Source: Setoptus koraiensis (taxonomy: Eukaryota; Arthropoda). From it: a stretch of DNA of 64,000 nucleotides. The notes under the pieces are model-generated. The model had not been told where the DNA came from. It searched no databases and saw nothing but the letters and a program-made list of their open reading frames with translations. Made by a program: the position numbers and the translations under genes. The stretch covers positions 7,688,001 through 7,752,000 of the forward strand of contig CM106586.1 of the NCBI GenBank assembly GCA_048013815.1, read 5' to 3'. Each line of letters begins with the position of its first letter. Positions within the stretch are counted from its first letter, which is position 1. Positions 35,801 to 47,900 of this stretch are shown here, in pieces.

Positions 35801-38800
35801 GCCGAGAGAATCAGGGTCATCGGATCTGGATACCTAACTTATAAGTTGCGTTTACATAAAATAGATTTGAAGAACGGACACCACATTGAGTCATGGTGAG
35901 AACCACCGACCAAGTTAAACTTAAATACATGGCCATTGGCTCACAACCGCCGCCACTCGCTCGCATGATCGCTCGTTCACCTGTTCTTTGGCTCGCTTGC
36001 TGTGTTTTATATAAATTATGCTCTCTCGTCGTCGTCGTCGTCGTCATCGTCCTCCTCTTTGGCTTGTATTTGTTTCTCGCCGTAGAAAAGTTACCATTAT
36101 CTACAGCACCTAATGAGCCTGTCATGCGGCACCATTGGCAGTCAAATGGATTGATTATGTATACAAATAAGGCGCATGCATGATCAAGCCTGCAAGCTGA
36201 CCACTGTTGATAGCAGTGGTAGTCTGATAGAAAAATATCGTCCTGTCATTTTGTTGGTTTTTCTCAATATTTTTATCTAACTAGACTCTAGGAAATAAGC
36301 TATGCTCAAATTGAGAATGTCTATCTAGTGAGCGAGCCGGTAATTCTTAAAAATTTAATTCTTCTTCATCGCTGGTCTTTCTATATAAGGACTAATAAAC
36401 TTGAATAATCTATATCATCTTGTTCAAAAAACTTCTTCTCCTTCTTCTGTCATACTGTCTGAACCTGCTTCCTACTTCTGTAACGTTAGAGGACGACTAC
36501 GACGACAATCACGCCGACTACGGCAACGCCGACGAAGTCACTGCCGCTAATGATTTTATATTATTACATAACTGACAAGAAAAGCACACATTCGAGATCA
36601 TATAATATCATATCATAATTCTTTGCCCAATATGAGAGTTAATTAGATCGAACTTGATTAAACTGTTGAAAGTTAAGCACTAACAACTTGTGTTGTGCGG
36701 TCACTACTATATATCATGGAATATATCTCACGTATATACTTTTTAATAGATATTAATATATGTCTCTCTCTCTCGCTCTTTATCTCGCTTATCTCGCGCA
36801 TTGCATTAAATCAATTCCATTCATGTGCTTTCGTGATGTCGGTTTAGTTTGTCTGGCTCACAGTTTGCAGTTGTCTGGAGCTTGTATTGAGTAAGTTCTG
36901 AAGGTGGAAATATTTAGTTAGTGTAAATACTACGTACGCATACCATTTAAAAATAGTAGGATAGAGTGGAAAAGGTCATGATCACCTCTAGTATCACACA
37001 TACACAATGCGCAAAGTATCACTAGACCAAGAGAATCTTTCTTGCTCCTTCGCTCGCTTCCTATCAATTCGGTTCATTTGAGTAAGGCCGGTTTATTAAG
37101 ATGATCTTAATAATGATGACCTGTTCAACTACCGCACACAAATTCTTGTATCGCTGCTGGACAATGAACTTGTCACAAACGACGACAACAACAGCACAAC
37201 GACTGAGAATATGCCAACCGTACAGTGAATGCGATGGGTATAGTATAGAAAAAAGCTATTCCTAACATTGCTTAAAGATGCTGTCGCTGCTACTTTTGCT
37301 CACAAACGACTACGACCAAAGTGGTGATGAATTATTATGACCACGGTGATTGTAGCGACGATAACAAACAGTGAGCATATTTAGCCAAAACTAACAAAAT
37401 AAAACGACTGGCCGTCTAGTCAAATAATATATATAGAAAGATGACATGTTGAGCTTGATATGAACAGGAAATGTCTTTTGCTACTACTTACAATTCACCG
37501 CCACATTTGATAGGCTCTGTTTTCCACGATGCACGAAATCCTCGCTTCTCCGTGCTACTATCCGATTTGAATTTCACAATCATTAAATTTGATCCAGTGA
37601 CAAATGGTCTAGATGTTAGATTTTCATGTCCGCTCAATGTGGCCAAATTGAACGATTTGTCTTCTGTTTTTCCACCTGTCAAAATTTGAACATTATCAAA
37701 ATTTTTCTCTGTTTCAAATTCATAAAATTGCAACATCATTCCGGAATCAATTGGTCCCTCTAAAGTCCACTTGCAATCGCTATTAGGTGGATAACGTTGC
37801 GGATAATTCAATGATTGTACTTTATCACCTGATGATTGCATATAATAATGACACCGGTTGGGACAATCCAATTCGTCACTGTCATCCCCGCAATCATTGT
37901 AGCCATCACATTTCCAAGCCTGATTTATACAGTGTCCATTGTTACAATGATAACTGTTTGATGGACAGGCTTGTCTCTGGCACATAAAAGGTAATAGATC
38001 CTCGCATTGAGCTAGTTGCCAGACTTGTTGTTCTCGTTGTAGTTGTTGTCCGAGTTGGTTGTTATTATTTTGAATTGGCGCATAAGGATAATGTGATCCA
38101 TCTGTATATTTGTCGTTTCATTTGTTGTTAACGAGAGAGATAGAGAGGGAGAGAGAGTTGGCGAAAATAGAAAAAAGCGAAATTATCGGTTAGATTCCAT
38201 TGGTTCAATTGCAGATAGCGAGGCTGGAATTATTGCATAATAAACAACTAAAAATAGAGAGAGGGAGAGAGAGGGGGATCAATTCATCCATAATAACAAT
38301 AGTACTGACCTATCCTGTTTGGTGACATATAATCACCGTTACTTGTAGTGAGAGGCTGTTGTTGCTTGATTGTGGCACGTAAACATTCCCCATTTTTGAC
38401 ATTAGGCTCATTGTAATCCCAGAAGCCGATGTATTTAGAGGCAAAGGTATTAGAGGATGATTCTAATGTGTTTGTCTCTAAATTGTCAATTGTGTGAAAG
38501 CCTATCCAATATGATTTTTCGTCATTGTACAGAGAAGATGATGGCAGTTGATGTACGTTGTTGTATAGATGATATTTGTCGAATGCCGATGAAGAACGTT
38601 GATTATGAAGCGTGGAATATTGATTCTGTGCTTGCGGGACCTGATTAGAGGCCGACGAGGCCCTTGATATGAGTTGATCAACTAGTTTAGTGGTGAAATT
38701 ATTTTGTTGATAATCGTGAATCAATGCCAGATTACTGCCATATCTCTCGCAAATATCTTTAGCTCGTTTCCAGGAATGTCGCTGATGAAACAATTTATAA

Positions 38801-39366
38801 CATTGTGTAGAATATTGATGCCATCCATCTGGACATAGTAACAGACTTTCATTTTGTTGTTGCTGTTGATTTAAGATGGGATTTATTAGCTGTTGGTTAT
38901 AATATAATGAGGATGATTGTGGCAGAGAGGGCGAGTATTGGTGTAGGTTGTTGTTATTGTGAGATGATGAATGCCTGAGATGTTGATATTTCAGGGGGGC
39001 CGATTTATATCTTTGTTGTTGTTGTTGTTGTGAGGATTGTTGAGCCAATGCAGTTGGTTGTGGTTGTTGTTGGAATTGGTTGAACAACAACGGTGAGGTG
39101 GATAATATTGAGGAAGATAGTGTGGCGGCATTGTCTGGCAACAATTGATTTGGTGTTGCTTGAACAAACAAAAATGGCTTGTTGAATGTGGCTTGTTGTT
39201 GCTGCAATTTTATAAGATTTGACCATGTGAATACATGTAGTAGATTACATAATGATGTGATTGACAATAATAATGCTAATAACCAAAATAAATATGTTAT
39301 TCTTTGTTGTGTACAAAAAAATAACCTTTCAATTGGGTAATGATTAGATCTTTTGAATGGGAACAT
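21099..39366 (-). CDS. uif: Uninflatable (uif) orthologue, giant apical transmembrane receptor-like protein
   Basis: Three coding exons join with matching phases: 39366-38310, 38101-37492 and 32814-21099. They total 13383 nt, 4460 residues plus stop. Order of parts: N-terminal hydrophobic segment, Gln-rich linker, C-type lectin, LDL-receptor class A, three CUB domains, sushi and EGF modules, two discoidin-like domains, HYR domains, cysteine-rich GCC2/GCC3 repeats, 14 tandem EGF modules, a laminin-G/pentraxin-like domain, HYR, sushi, more GCC2/GCC3 repeats, two EGFs, one membrane helix and a tail of about 210 residues. This order is that of Drosophila Uninflatable, an apical protein of tracheal and other ectodermal epithelia needed for airway inflation and linked to Notch signalling. 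The tail keeps the family words [14 protein letters not shown] and [16 protein letters not shown]. Any 5' noncoding exon is undetermined; a candidate is at 46029-46150. Confidence 0.95.
34171..34241. repeat. Two adjacent inverted repeats in uif intron 2
   Basis: CGGCTTGCT / AGCAAGCCG (34171-34179 and 34191-34199) is followed by CAATCCATTG / CAATGGATTG (34208-34217 and 34232-34241), both perfect. Confidence 0.8.
34765..34840. repeat. AAC/GAC triplet microsatellite
   Basis: A run of AAC, AGC and GAC triplets inside uif intron 2. Asn/Asp-rich frames across it are compositional. Confidence 0.85.
37492..38101 (-). CDS. uif: uif coding exon 2: end of lectin, LDLa, CUB1
   Basis: The acceptor is TATACAG|ATGGATCAC; with the preceding G it makes Asp353. 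The lectin domain closes with [16 protein letters not shown] (about 379-394). An LDL-receptor class A module follows (CPSNSYHC...[16 protein letters not shown], about 397-435) with all six cysteines and the acidic calcium site. A first CUB domain runs to about 553 (CHYYMQ...NYPQRYP...). The exon ends TGTGGCGGTGAATT|GTAAGT, phase 2, so CGGEL is split and completed in exon 3. Confidence 0.93.
38102..38309 (-). other. uif intron 1 (208 bp)
   Basis: GTCAGT...TATACAG, containing GA-rich tracts on the plus strand. It interrupts the C-type lectin domain. Confidence 0.9.
38310..39366 (-). CDS. uif: uif coding exon 1: signal anchor and C-type lectin
   Basis: The ATG at 39366 starts [15 protein letters not shown]; an in-frame stop lies about 70 bp upstream. 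Residues 24-47 are a strong hydrophobic stretch ([18 protein letters not shown]...) after a basic N terminus, acting as signal peptide or anchor. Residues 50-175 are a Gln/Ser/Asn-rich linker. The lectin domain begins near 178 ([16 protein letters not shown]) and includes [18 protein letters not shown] and a long Ser/Tyr-rich insertion before YWIGFHTID and [11 protein letters not shown] is the mannose-type motif position of C-type lectins. The exon ends ATAG|GTCAGT, phase 1. Confidence 0.93.
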
Positions 39367-39540
39367 TGACACTAATTTTGTGTTAGCTGCCGCTTGTGGC
39401 GCCGCTAACGCTGCTGCTGGTGCTAGTTGTTGTTATGATTGCTTGATTAGTTGTGACTGACTGACCGATTGGCGATTGCAAACCTCCGAGAGGGACCCTG
39501 GGTCATGCCTTCGACGGCGGCGACAATATATATTGAAACA

Positions 39541-39608
39541 CGGCGATATACTAAAACAGGGCGATATACTAAAACACGGCGATATATTAAAACACGACGA
39601 TATGTATC
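39541..39608. repeat. 18-bp tandem array CGGCGATATACTAAAACA
   Basis: Three full copies and a partial fourth, differing at single positions. Confidence 0.85.
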
Positions 39609-39626
39609 AATTAGAATATACAATAT

Positions 39627-39650
39627 TTCGAATATTTATGAATATTCGAA
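39627..39650. repeat. Perfect hairpin, 10-bp stem, 4-nt loop
   Basis: TTCGAATATT, loop TATG, AATATTCGAA; it lies 20 bp beyond the 18-bp array. Confidence 0.95.
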
Positions 39651-40025
39651 TGTGTATGCTGGTGAAGTATGCGTGTGTGAGTGGACGAAATAAAATATTA
39701 AATAGGACCGGCTATAAATGCCGACACTGGCCGATTATTGCTGCAAATGACGAACTTTGTTTCTTGTCTGAATGCTGATTAGCTTGCTGATGCTGCTGCT
39801 GCTGATTTAAATGGATTGCGTCACTCATGTTGCGTTATGCTTGCGTCTCGTGTGTGTTGGCATCTTGTATTCATGGCTTCTCTATTATCGGCTATCATTT
39901 AGAATAACAGTTGATCATTCGAATTGATGGTTAATTATTATTTTGTAAAATAATGCAATTCAATTAGATGCAGTGCATGATGCAGCACAACTGTGAAAAT
40001 GGTCGAATTCCATGCGCCGTTGTTC

Positions 40026-40101
40026 GACTCGATGCGATTCGGCAAGATGTGATTCGGCAAGATGTGATTCGGCTAGATGTGATTCGACGCGATGCGACTC
40101 G
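40026..40101. repeat. 15-bp tandem array GATTCGGCAAGATGT
   Basis: About five copies; the two at 40036-40065 are identical and flanking copies are diverged. Confidence 0.85.
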
Positions 40102-40577
40102 ATTTTGTTCGACCGCTGCGTGTGAGTGTGCGTGTGACTGCTGCTATACACAAACGTATGCAACTATTTTTGTGTGTGTGAGTGTGTGATCGTCGAACTT
40201 TGCAAAACATGCAAACTGATTAATTAATTTAGCTTCATCATCGATTGTGGGTTACAAGGTGAAAATGGATGGGCGCTATCTTTTTCTATATTCATGTGTG
40301 TTTCTATAGAATTTCTTGTTTCTCGTTTCTGGTCGCTCGTCGCCTGTTGCCTGTTGCTTGCTGCTTGTTGCAGCCGCACACTAGTTGTTGCTCCTTGTTG
40401 ATACAACGCCACTGGCTGCATGAGACGAGCCAGTCATCTGTTGTGTGAGTGTGCCCAGAACAAGAAGATGACGAACATGACGCTACATGCGATGCTTCTG
40501 CCGTGCCTGTGTGTCTGCTGCGGCTGTGGCTGCATAATAATAGTGACGGAATGCGAGCAGCATCGTTTAGTTCTCTC

Positions 40578-40770
40578 TCTCTGTGTGTGTGTGTGTGTGT
40601 GTGTGTGTTGCTATCGAACTAAAATGATCGAACTGTGTGAGTGTGTGTGTGTGTGTGTGAGCTGCTCACTTGCCGGGTTTGTCCGTCACTTGTTGCATGT
40701 CTTCGCCATTGGTGCGTGCGTCCATCTGTGTGCATCGCCCATCGGTAAGCGTGTGTGTGTGTGTGTGTGC
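40578..40770. repeat. GT microsatellite cluster
   Basis: Three separate GT runs at about 40578-40608, 40636-40660 and 40749-40770 within 200 bp. Confidence 0.85.
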
Positions 40771-40977
40771 CGGGCTAATGGTTGCCGTCGTGGCCAATGT
40801 TGAGTCGGCTGCGAAGAAACTCGCACACATCGAACTTTTGAGTCGCTGCTGCGTTACCTGCGTGCGTGTGCTCGTCGCTGCACCATATACAGCGAATGCA
40901 GCGATATGCGGTGGCTGTGTGGTGCACAGTTCGCAAGCACACACTGTCTTGAGTCGCCCTCGGCTGCCGATGCCAAG

Positions 40978-41004
40978 AGATGATGCCGAGCCTCGGCATC
41001 ATCT
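40978..41004. repeat. Perfect palindrome, 13-bp arms, 1-nt centre
   Basis: AGATGATGCCGAG, C, CTCGGCATCATCT. Confidence 0.95.
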
Positions 41005-41483
41005 ATTGCTGCAAGAGTCTTGCATCAGTGCGGTGCAGGTTGCGCGCGACTCAAGCGCCGACTCAAATCTTGTTGTTCTTGCGCCACTCGGCACCGCCGT
41101 ACAACAGTACATTTGGTATACATTTGGTGCACTCACAAAAGCAGTGCAACAGCAAACTCAAGTGAACCGAAGCTGAGGCCGTACAATATCCATCTTGTGT
41201 GTGTGTTCTCTTTTCATATTTGACCATCGCACCAGCGGCAACAGCAACAGGCAATATCTGGCGATAACAATATCGAACAACAGCAACAACAACAACAACA
41301 ACAAAGAACATACAGAATGGTCGCTGAGAGCACTAGCGGCACTAGGTGAGAAATACACTTGTTAATCTCACCATCTTGCAGCTAGCCGTTGCTGCACACA
41401 TATGACGCACAACTGCTCACACGCACACTCGCCATCGAACAGTTCGATTTGAACTGACACCGTACATCGGCGACCAACTAGCG

Positions 41484-41502
41484 CAGCGCCATCTGTCAGT
41501 GG
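41484..41502. promoter_or_regulatory. CTCF-like motif
   Basis: The minus strand reads CCACTGACAGATGGCGCTG, matching the CTCF core AGATGGCGC with a plausible 5' flank. Motif only. Confidence 0.3.
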
Positions 41503-42324
41503 CCCGTTGCTTCGACCAGTGGTCAGCCGCACGCTACTTCGACCAGTGGTCAGCGATAATTGGTGAGTGCGTGATGATCGAAATCAGGCTATCAACAAAC
41601 GGCGTGCACTTGCTCAAATTCACATGTGAATTCCTGCAAAGTTTGCAGTGCAAACGACGATGCGAGCCACGAATCAACCGGATGAATGAAATGGAGAGAT
41701 TGGCCTGAGCCGACTTGCTGTTTCAATGGCGTCATTGTTGTCAATGGCCAACAACAATGACCGCTTATGACAGGCTGATCATCGGGATTAGTCGCTTTGT
41801 TCGGTGGCACTGTTATCGGTCAATTGATTGAAAGTGCTGCGCCCCGCTCCTCCTGTCGAGCCCCAACTGTTGAGGTGATACTCATTTGAGTGACGGGCAC
41901 ATTTCAACGGCAGCGCATTTCTAATCAAGTTTACCGGTGACTCGGAACAACTTTTTGTTCACTACCTGCCCCGATACTTTCGCATTACGCGTACAACATT
42001 GGCGATTGACAAGAATCAATTGTTGCGCTAGTTGGTAGAACTCGCATCCTAGCGAGCTGCCCAAAAGCGAATCGCCCAAACGAGAGCTGCCCAAACGAGA
42101 TGAACTTTTCTCTTTCTGCTCTCTTTCGCGATCTGCATCATGCCATTGATACAAGCGATTGCGCGCCAAATCAATCATAGTCAGTGTCCATTACCTGTGT
42201 GTAGCAATCATAGTCAGTGTTGTCTGAACTAATTAAAATTGGAGCGATATTTAGCGGCCGTTATCTTGGGCAAACATCAGTAGCACCCATTGATGAGTCG
42301 TCCATTGAGAGTAACTATCGAGAG

Positions 42325-42361
42325 TTGGTTTGGCGGTCTGATTAACTAACCGCCAAACCAA
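42325..42361. repeat. Perfect hairpin, 13-bp stem, 11-nt loop
   Basis: TTGGTTTGGCGGT, loop CTGATTAACTA, ACCGCCAAACCAA. Confidence 0.95.
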
Positions 42362-43255
42362 GGAATCATTAGCTAATGGTCTGAGTGGCTGCATTGGCGC
42401 AACTTGTGATCATTCAATATGAACTAATAATTAATAATGTGAACTGCAACTTTTTGAGAGACTTTTTCAGGGCGAGACAGCGCACAACAGCGACTACTTA
42501 AATAGCAAATATAAATATAATTTAGATTAAAATAATCACATTCATTTGGCTTATACCAATGGCTCGTATCAATGAGTCTGGTCATAGTGATACATAAGCC
42601 ATTGGCGCAAACGGACAAACAAACAGAACAGCAGAATGAGTTTGTAGTGGAGCGGCCAATCAGAGCAATAACGGTCTTACCAGTGACTAATTACCGCGGC
42701 CATCACCACGGTATTGGCCACTGGACAGCTTGACCAGCCTCAGTGTGTCTGGTTATTTGAGTGAAATGGAGCCGAATGGAATGATCGACCGGCCAAGACT
42801 CCAACGCCCGGCAGATCTTGTGTTGGGACACCTAAATGGTTGATATTTGATAGATTAGGGTCAGTTTCAGTTAATAGGTTGATAAACTGACTGACTGATA
42901 GGAGGCTTAAAACTGGCGGCCATTCATATTCATTTAGTGTAGAATATTCATTAAAAGAATATCTATACTGAATAAGCATCATGATTAGCGGCATTTAGTG
43001 GGCATAATCATGATATTGTTGTGTATAAATCAATCCGTATGTCAATATGTTTTTGTGTTGTGTCGGACAATATCGCCGGTTCGCCTCGGTTGTTGTTTTG
43101 CTGGGTAGGCTGCTAGCTCACACTCACACAACTACACACGGTGCATATAAGCCGTTATTATTAGCATTATGTGACTGACAACATTTGTGAGTGATGTAAT
43201 GCGTTCGGTTGTGTATTGGCGTGTGTGTGCACCAAGCAGCTTTCAAATGACTTAC

Positions 43256-43279
43256 AACGGTTGTTGTCTAACAACCGTT
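43256..43279. repeat. Perfect hairpin, 10-bp stem, 4-nt loop
   Basis: AACGGTTGTT, loop GTCT, AACAACCGTT. Confidence 0.95.
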
Positions 43280-46028
43280 ATTATTTGCTGCTGTCGTGAT
43301 TCGCTGCCAGTTTCAAAACATATTTAGACACCCAGATTGTGGGTACGCAGTTTTGTTGGTGCATGCCAGTACAGAGAGAGCGTACAATGCAGCAAATTGA
43401 AATATCGTGACTGTAACAAATTGAGTGTTAAATTGTTGTTGATGCTCTCAATAGAGAGAAAGTTCAACCAACTGTTGAGACACAACCGACACACAGCTGA
43501 CTGCCGCTTCATGTATAAAGTCAATATGGATTAGCTGTTATGAAATATTATCATTATCGTCAGCTTGACTGGCTTGCCATTATTATTATCACTATTATCT
43601 TTGCAGTAGTTGATGGCATGATTATCCGCCAGATCATATGGTCGTTGTCGTGGTCGTTAGTGTATCGGGATTAGTTTAACAACAATCGAGCGCAAGCAAC
43701 AGTGCCCTGATATATATATATAATACCTGTGTATGCCAAGACCGTCTTGGCGCGTCTCGCCATATAAATTATATATTTTATATATGTTATATTATATATG
43801 TTAGCTGTGTGGCTGTGGCTCGAGATGTCTTTTGAGCATTGGGCGTTTAACGGCGGCCACGGCGGCGGTTAGCAAACTATTTAAAACACGCCGAGAGACA
43901 GGGGCAGAGAAAGAGTTGTATTTATAAAACAAACTAGCAAATGTTTTATTATAAACAATAGAGCCAAATTGAATGAGGAGCGCCGGCCAGACAGTTATTG
44001 CCAGTTATCGCCAGCGCTGGCCAGTTGTGGCCGGCTAGTGGCCCGGTTGCGCGATCAGTGAGCCAATATATAATATTTTCGAGCGTTTACTTTTAAAAGT
44101 GATAACAATGATCCATCTATTGTGACTTCTTTCATCGTATCTTTTCTCTTTGTGCGTCGTTTTCGCTTCTCTCGGCCGGTCGGCCGGCCGTCCAGTTGTG
44201 GCCAGTCAAGAGCGGCGCTGGCTCTCAATTAAAATTGGTTTAGTTTCTTTCAACAATAAATTGATTAATAAATCAACAGAGTATTGAACTTTGTGCTCGC
44301 TGAGATGCTCAATCTGCATCATCTGCAACCGACTGCAACAATTTCAATTGCGCCGGCCGCATCCACACACTCTGCTCGAAGCTTGCTGTTCGGGCTTTGT
44401 GAATGCAGCCAGCTCGATACAGGCAATTGTGAATTATGGCTCGCTTTCGCTGCAAAGGTCAAACACAATTTTCGAGCTAGGCCAGCCGACTGGCCCAGTT
44501 AGCCGGCCACTCGGTTTACAACTAAATAAAAGATTGAACTTTTGATTTCGCTCGACTTTGCTACCACCTCGCAGCTATCAGTGCCGACAATGCCCAACAA
44601 TGAGTGCCAGTGAGTGCTCTCTGATCGCCGATCGAGCCAGCGACCATCGATCATTTTCGCCGCTTTGTTGCCGCTAATGATAATTGATAGCTCATGGCTA
44701 CGATTCATTGGATATCCATATTTCACGGCTGTGCACGTACAATAACGGGTGAATTATGGGTCTGACCAATTGAACTTGAAAGTCAGCACTGGCCCTCGCT
44801 GTCAGACGGCGAGCTTGTTGGTGTCAACTTGTTGGTCGCACACGTTACGACGCTCGTTTGTGTTTGACTTCGTGCGGGACTTTGTGCCCAATTAGAGCCT
44901 CCCAGTGGGCTCATTAATTTATCAGCCATTGGCCGGCGTCCGTCGAGCTGGATGGCGCAGCAAGCTGGTCGAGTTGGACGGCGGCTCATTGATCAGCGCC
45001 GTTTGGCCAATAATTTACGCACTCATTACATAACTGAGCCAGTGAATTTTACTTTCGGCCCATGCCAAATCTGCCACTAATCGCGATTGCCAATCGCGCC
45101 AACAAAAAACCAAAATCAAATCAAAGTGAGCGCCAGAATAGCAACCGCCCACGCGCCGTTATTACCCGCGCACTCCGTTTCGAGTCGAGACCCGCGACTC
45201 GGGTCGCGACCGCTCTACACGGGAGACTCGGTTGCCAAGACGGGAGACGCCATCGCCGAGACGGGCAAAGGCGTCGTCCGCTGTAGCAATAATAGCAATA
45301 GTGGCAGTAACACAGTGGCAGCAATGGAGCAATGACGGCCAGCAACAGTTTGAGTCGCCGGTTGATTAGTTATTAATCAATTTTCAGTTGACAAATGAGC
45401 CTCCGCAGCAACTTTTCATCTAAAAGTGGCAATTGCGCCGCTCATTAACGCCGCAATTGGTTATTGCCCAAATAATAACTGGAGCAAACAAGAAGCTGCC
45501 TGCGTTGCGGCGCATGCCATTACGGCCGCAATCAATTGCTGCAAACGGATTATAATAAAAACGACGGTCGCGTCAGTCGGGCGCAAGCGTTGGGCGCCCG
45601 CCACACTGACCGACGCCGAGCCGACCGACGGCGCGCTGACCGAGGCCAGCGCCGACCAGTGGGCAGGCCCGCTGCAACATTGCAAAGCGAGATTTGGCTT
45701 TATTTGAGTGGCTCAAGTGATGATGATCATCAATTAAATGCATAATACAATCAATCAAACGCTCGCTCGCTCGCTCTCTGGCCAATATCAGCCAGCCGGC
45801 GTATTACCGTGCCGGCGAGAACGAGCCGGCGAGCGAGAGTTTCGTGGGCCGCTGCTCACTATCAAATTATTATTCTATTCATTTGGCTTCTTTCTTTGGC
45901 TGCGCTTGGCAGCGCGATCATGAGCGATGCCGTTTGTGTGATGTGGTGTGATCGATTATACGAAAAACTCTTACGACCAACAAACTTTGCTTTAAAATCA
46001 AGCTCTCCAAGAGAATCTGCCAACTTAC

Positions 46029-46180
46029 CTGTGCTAATATGTGCGCTAATATGCAACGGTTTGCAGCGGCAGCGACGGCCACTTGACTTGCTGATGATTG
46101 CACAATTTTGCAATATTCGAGCTAGAGCCGCAATTGAATTGATGCATGCTCACAATGAGCATTGAGCCGCTTAAATATGG
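46029..46180 (-). promoter_or_regulatory. Candidate minus-strand promoter and noncoding first exon
   Basis: A TATTTAAG box lies at about 46174-46181 on the minus strand. About 150 bp later comes ATTAGCACAG|GTAAGTTGG, a consensus donor at 46028. The frame between is not open from an ATG to the donor, so a noncoding first exon is the best reading. It faces uif and could be its distal 5' exon (start codon 6.7 kb away), but I found no convincing acceptor near 39370-39440. Confidence 0.3.
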
Positions 46181-46536
46181 GTCATCCCAATTCTAATTTG
46201 AGTGCCGGCGATGATGTCTATTTTTGCGTTGGACGACATCAATCATTATTGTTTTTATACGGTAGTGGCAGCATGTTGCACTGGTTGCCGCTGATCAACA
46301 AAGTTCAACAGCGGCTACCAGCTCGCCGAGTCGCTTGCCATGAGTGCGCTGGCAACATAACGTTACATTATGTAATAATATTATAATAATATAAGATTTG
46401 CAACTTCAGCCCTGGTTGCGGCCGCTGCTGCCACCGCCGACCAGTGCAATCAACACTCGCTGGCCGGTTTAATTTTGCAGCAGTCACTTGCAGGTTAGCA
46501 GCCAGTCGCTTCGAGGTTCGCAGCCAGTCGAAGTCG

Positions 46537-46569
46537 GACTTTCGAAGCCTTCTACCGGCTTCGAAAGTC
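46537..46569. repeat. Perfect hairpin, 13-bp stem, 7-nt loop
   Basis: GACTTTCGAAGCC, loop TTCTACC, GGCTTCGAAAGTC. Confidence 0.95.
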
Positions 46570-47101
46570 AGAGCTGGAGACGCGCGCCAGGCGAGAGGCG
46601 TCAACAGTCCGAAAAAAGTAACGCCGCTCTCTACCCGTACCAGCATAACAGCGGCAATATAACGGCGTCAGCTAATACACGGTGCAACGCAAATCGAGTG
46701 AATTAGCGATTAACAGCCAAATTAACATATTGCTCTGCTCTGATGGAGTGCAACTTGGCCCGCTATTTCGGCCGTGTCACTCGCCCGGTGCCGGCCAGCT
46801 TGCCGGCCGAACTGTCAGTGAAAACAATAACGGACAATAATGTGTATTACTTTTGCTTTTAATTCACCTGTTGTTATTGCCCGTTTGTTAGCCGGACATC
46901 TTCATCACACGCATAATACGCATGCATAACTGTGCGCAATTTGCATATTTTAGACGCGACTGACGCTTGTGAGCCGAGCCGTGTAACACTACCTGTCGGC
47001 GGTGTTAATCTCGGTCTTTGTTAGCCGGCGCGCGACTTTGCCAGACAATTGGCCGCCTTGGTTCGCCGTTTCTGTAGCCGAGTCTACAGTCATTGACATT
47101 C

Positions 47102-47192
47102 CCTGGCAAGTTGCTCGGCGAATTCCTGGCAAGTTGCTCGACGAATTCCTGGCAAGTTGCTTGGCAAATTGCTTGGCAAATTGCCGGGCGAA
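47102..47192. repeat. 23-bp tandem array, CCTGGCAAGTTGCTCG type
   Basis: Three copies of a 23-bp unit followed by a shortened 12-bp version (GCTTGGCAAATT) and a decayed copy. Confidence 0.8.
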
Positions 47193-47427
47193 TGCGCCTC
47201 GTAATCGATTCCTGGAACGACCAACAATTTCAAAACGATCGACGGCGAGCAGCGAGTTGAAATCAATTTCAATGCAACTATCGCACATAATAACAATGCC
47301 TGCCATGCTAGATAGCCACAGGAACGCAACAACGATTCAACTTGAATCATTCAAGTGTTAGCGAGCACAAAACTCACCAAAGCAAATTAATTAATTGATT
47401 GATAGCGAATCGCCCTCTCACAGGCCG

Positions 47428-47454
47428 TCATTACAGCATAATATGCTGTAATGA
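47428..47454. repeat. Perfect palindrome, 13-bp arms, 1-nt centre
   Basis: TCATTACAGCATA, A, TATGCTGTAATGA. Confidence 0.95.
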
Positions 47455-47692
47455 TGGGCTCCACATTACGGCATATTATGCAAATATGTCATCACAACAT
47501 GCTGTTACATAACAGCTGGCGGCATAACAATCGCTTGCGAGTGAAAATTGTTGTGTCTGACAACAATTCTGTGAGATGCGTGTGTGATAACCGTGAAAGT
47601 TTTCGGTTTGTTAAATCAAGCCTGGCGAGATGCAACTTTCGACACCTAATCAGTGATTAGTAATCACCGGATTGCTGTTGAAGCGCGCTGAC

Positions 47693-47746
47693 ATGCAGCG
47701 CCCCTATGAGTTGATTGAGCTGCAAGGTTTCACCCGTAGGGGCGCT
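47693..47746. repeat. Inverted repeat AGCGCCCCTA / TAGGGGCGCT
   Basis: Two perfect 10-bp arms separated by about 30 nt. Each arm resembles a CTCF core shortened by one G. Confidence 0.7.
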
Positions 47747-47900
47747 CTACTTTGCCATGTCGCGCAACCACATGGCGGGCATGTGGTCATTATATAACCA
47801 TAACAAACCGACAATAAGCAAATAAAAATATATATTTATTATTATTATTGTTTTCGTTATTATTTATATTATTGTTATCACTATTACTGCCACCATCGCT

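Larger units (their letters stand above)
32815..37491 (-). other. uif intron 2 (4677 bp)
   Basis: It begins GTAAGTAG and ends with ACAG. It holds triplet tracts (for example AAC/GAC at about 34765-34840), CTAT and CT microsatellites near 35310-35375, and small inverted repeats around 34171-34241 and 37094-37114. The open frame at 35893-36183 is a reading of a GTC run and I do not treat it as a gene. Confidence 0.85.
39367..46028. other. Noncoding stretch upstream of uif
   Basis: I see no protein-like frame on either strand. It contains GT microsatellites (40578-40608, 40636-40660, 40749-40770), tandem arrays, several perfect hairpins and an AT-rich patch near 43710-43800. It probably includes uif promoter or 5' noncoding sequence. 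Confidence 0.55.

Noticed and set aside
35893-36183. Membrane-like frame with a poly-Val stretch in uif intron 2
   Set aside because: The hydrophobic run is a translation of a GTC microsatellite; no other support.
40670-41176. 168-codon plus frame
   Set aside because: It starts in a GT microsatellite (VCVCVC) and has no recognisable domain, promoter or poly(A) signal.
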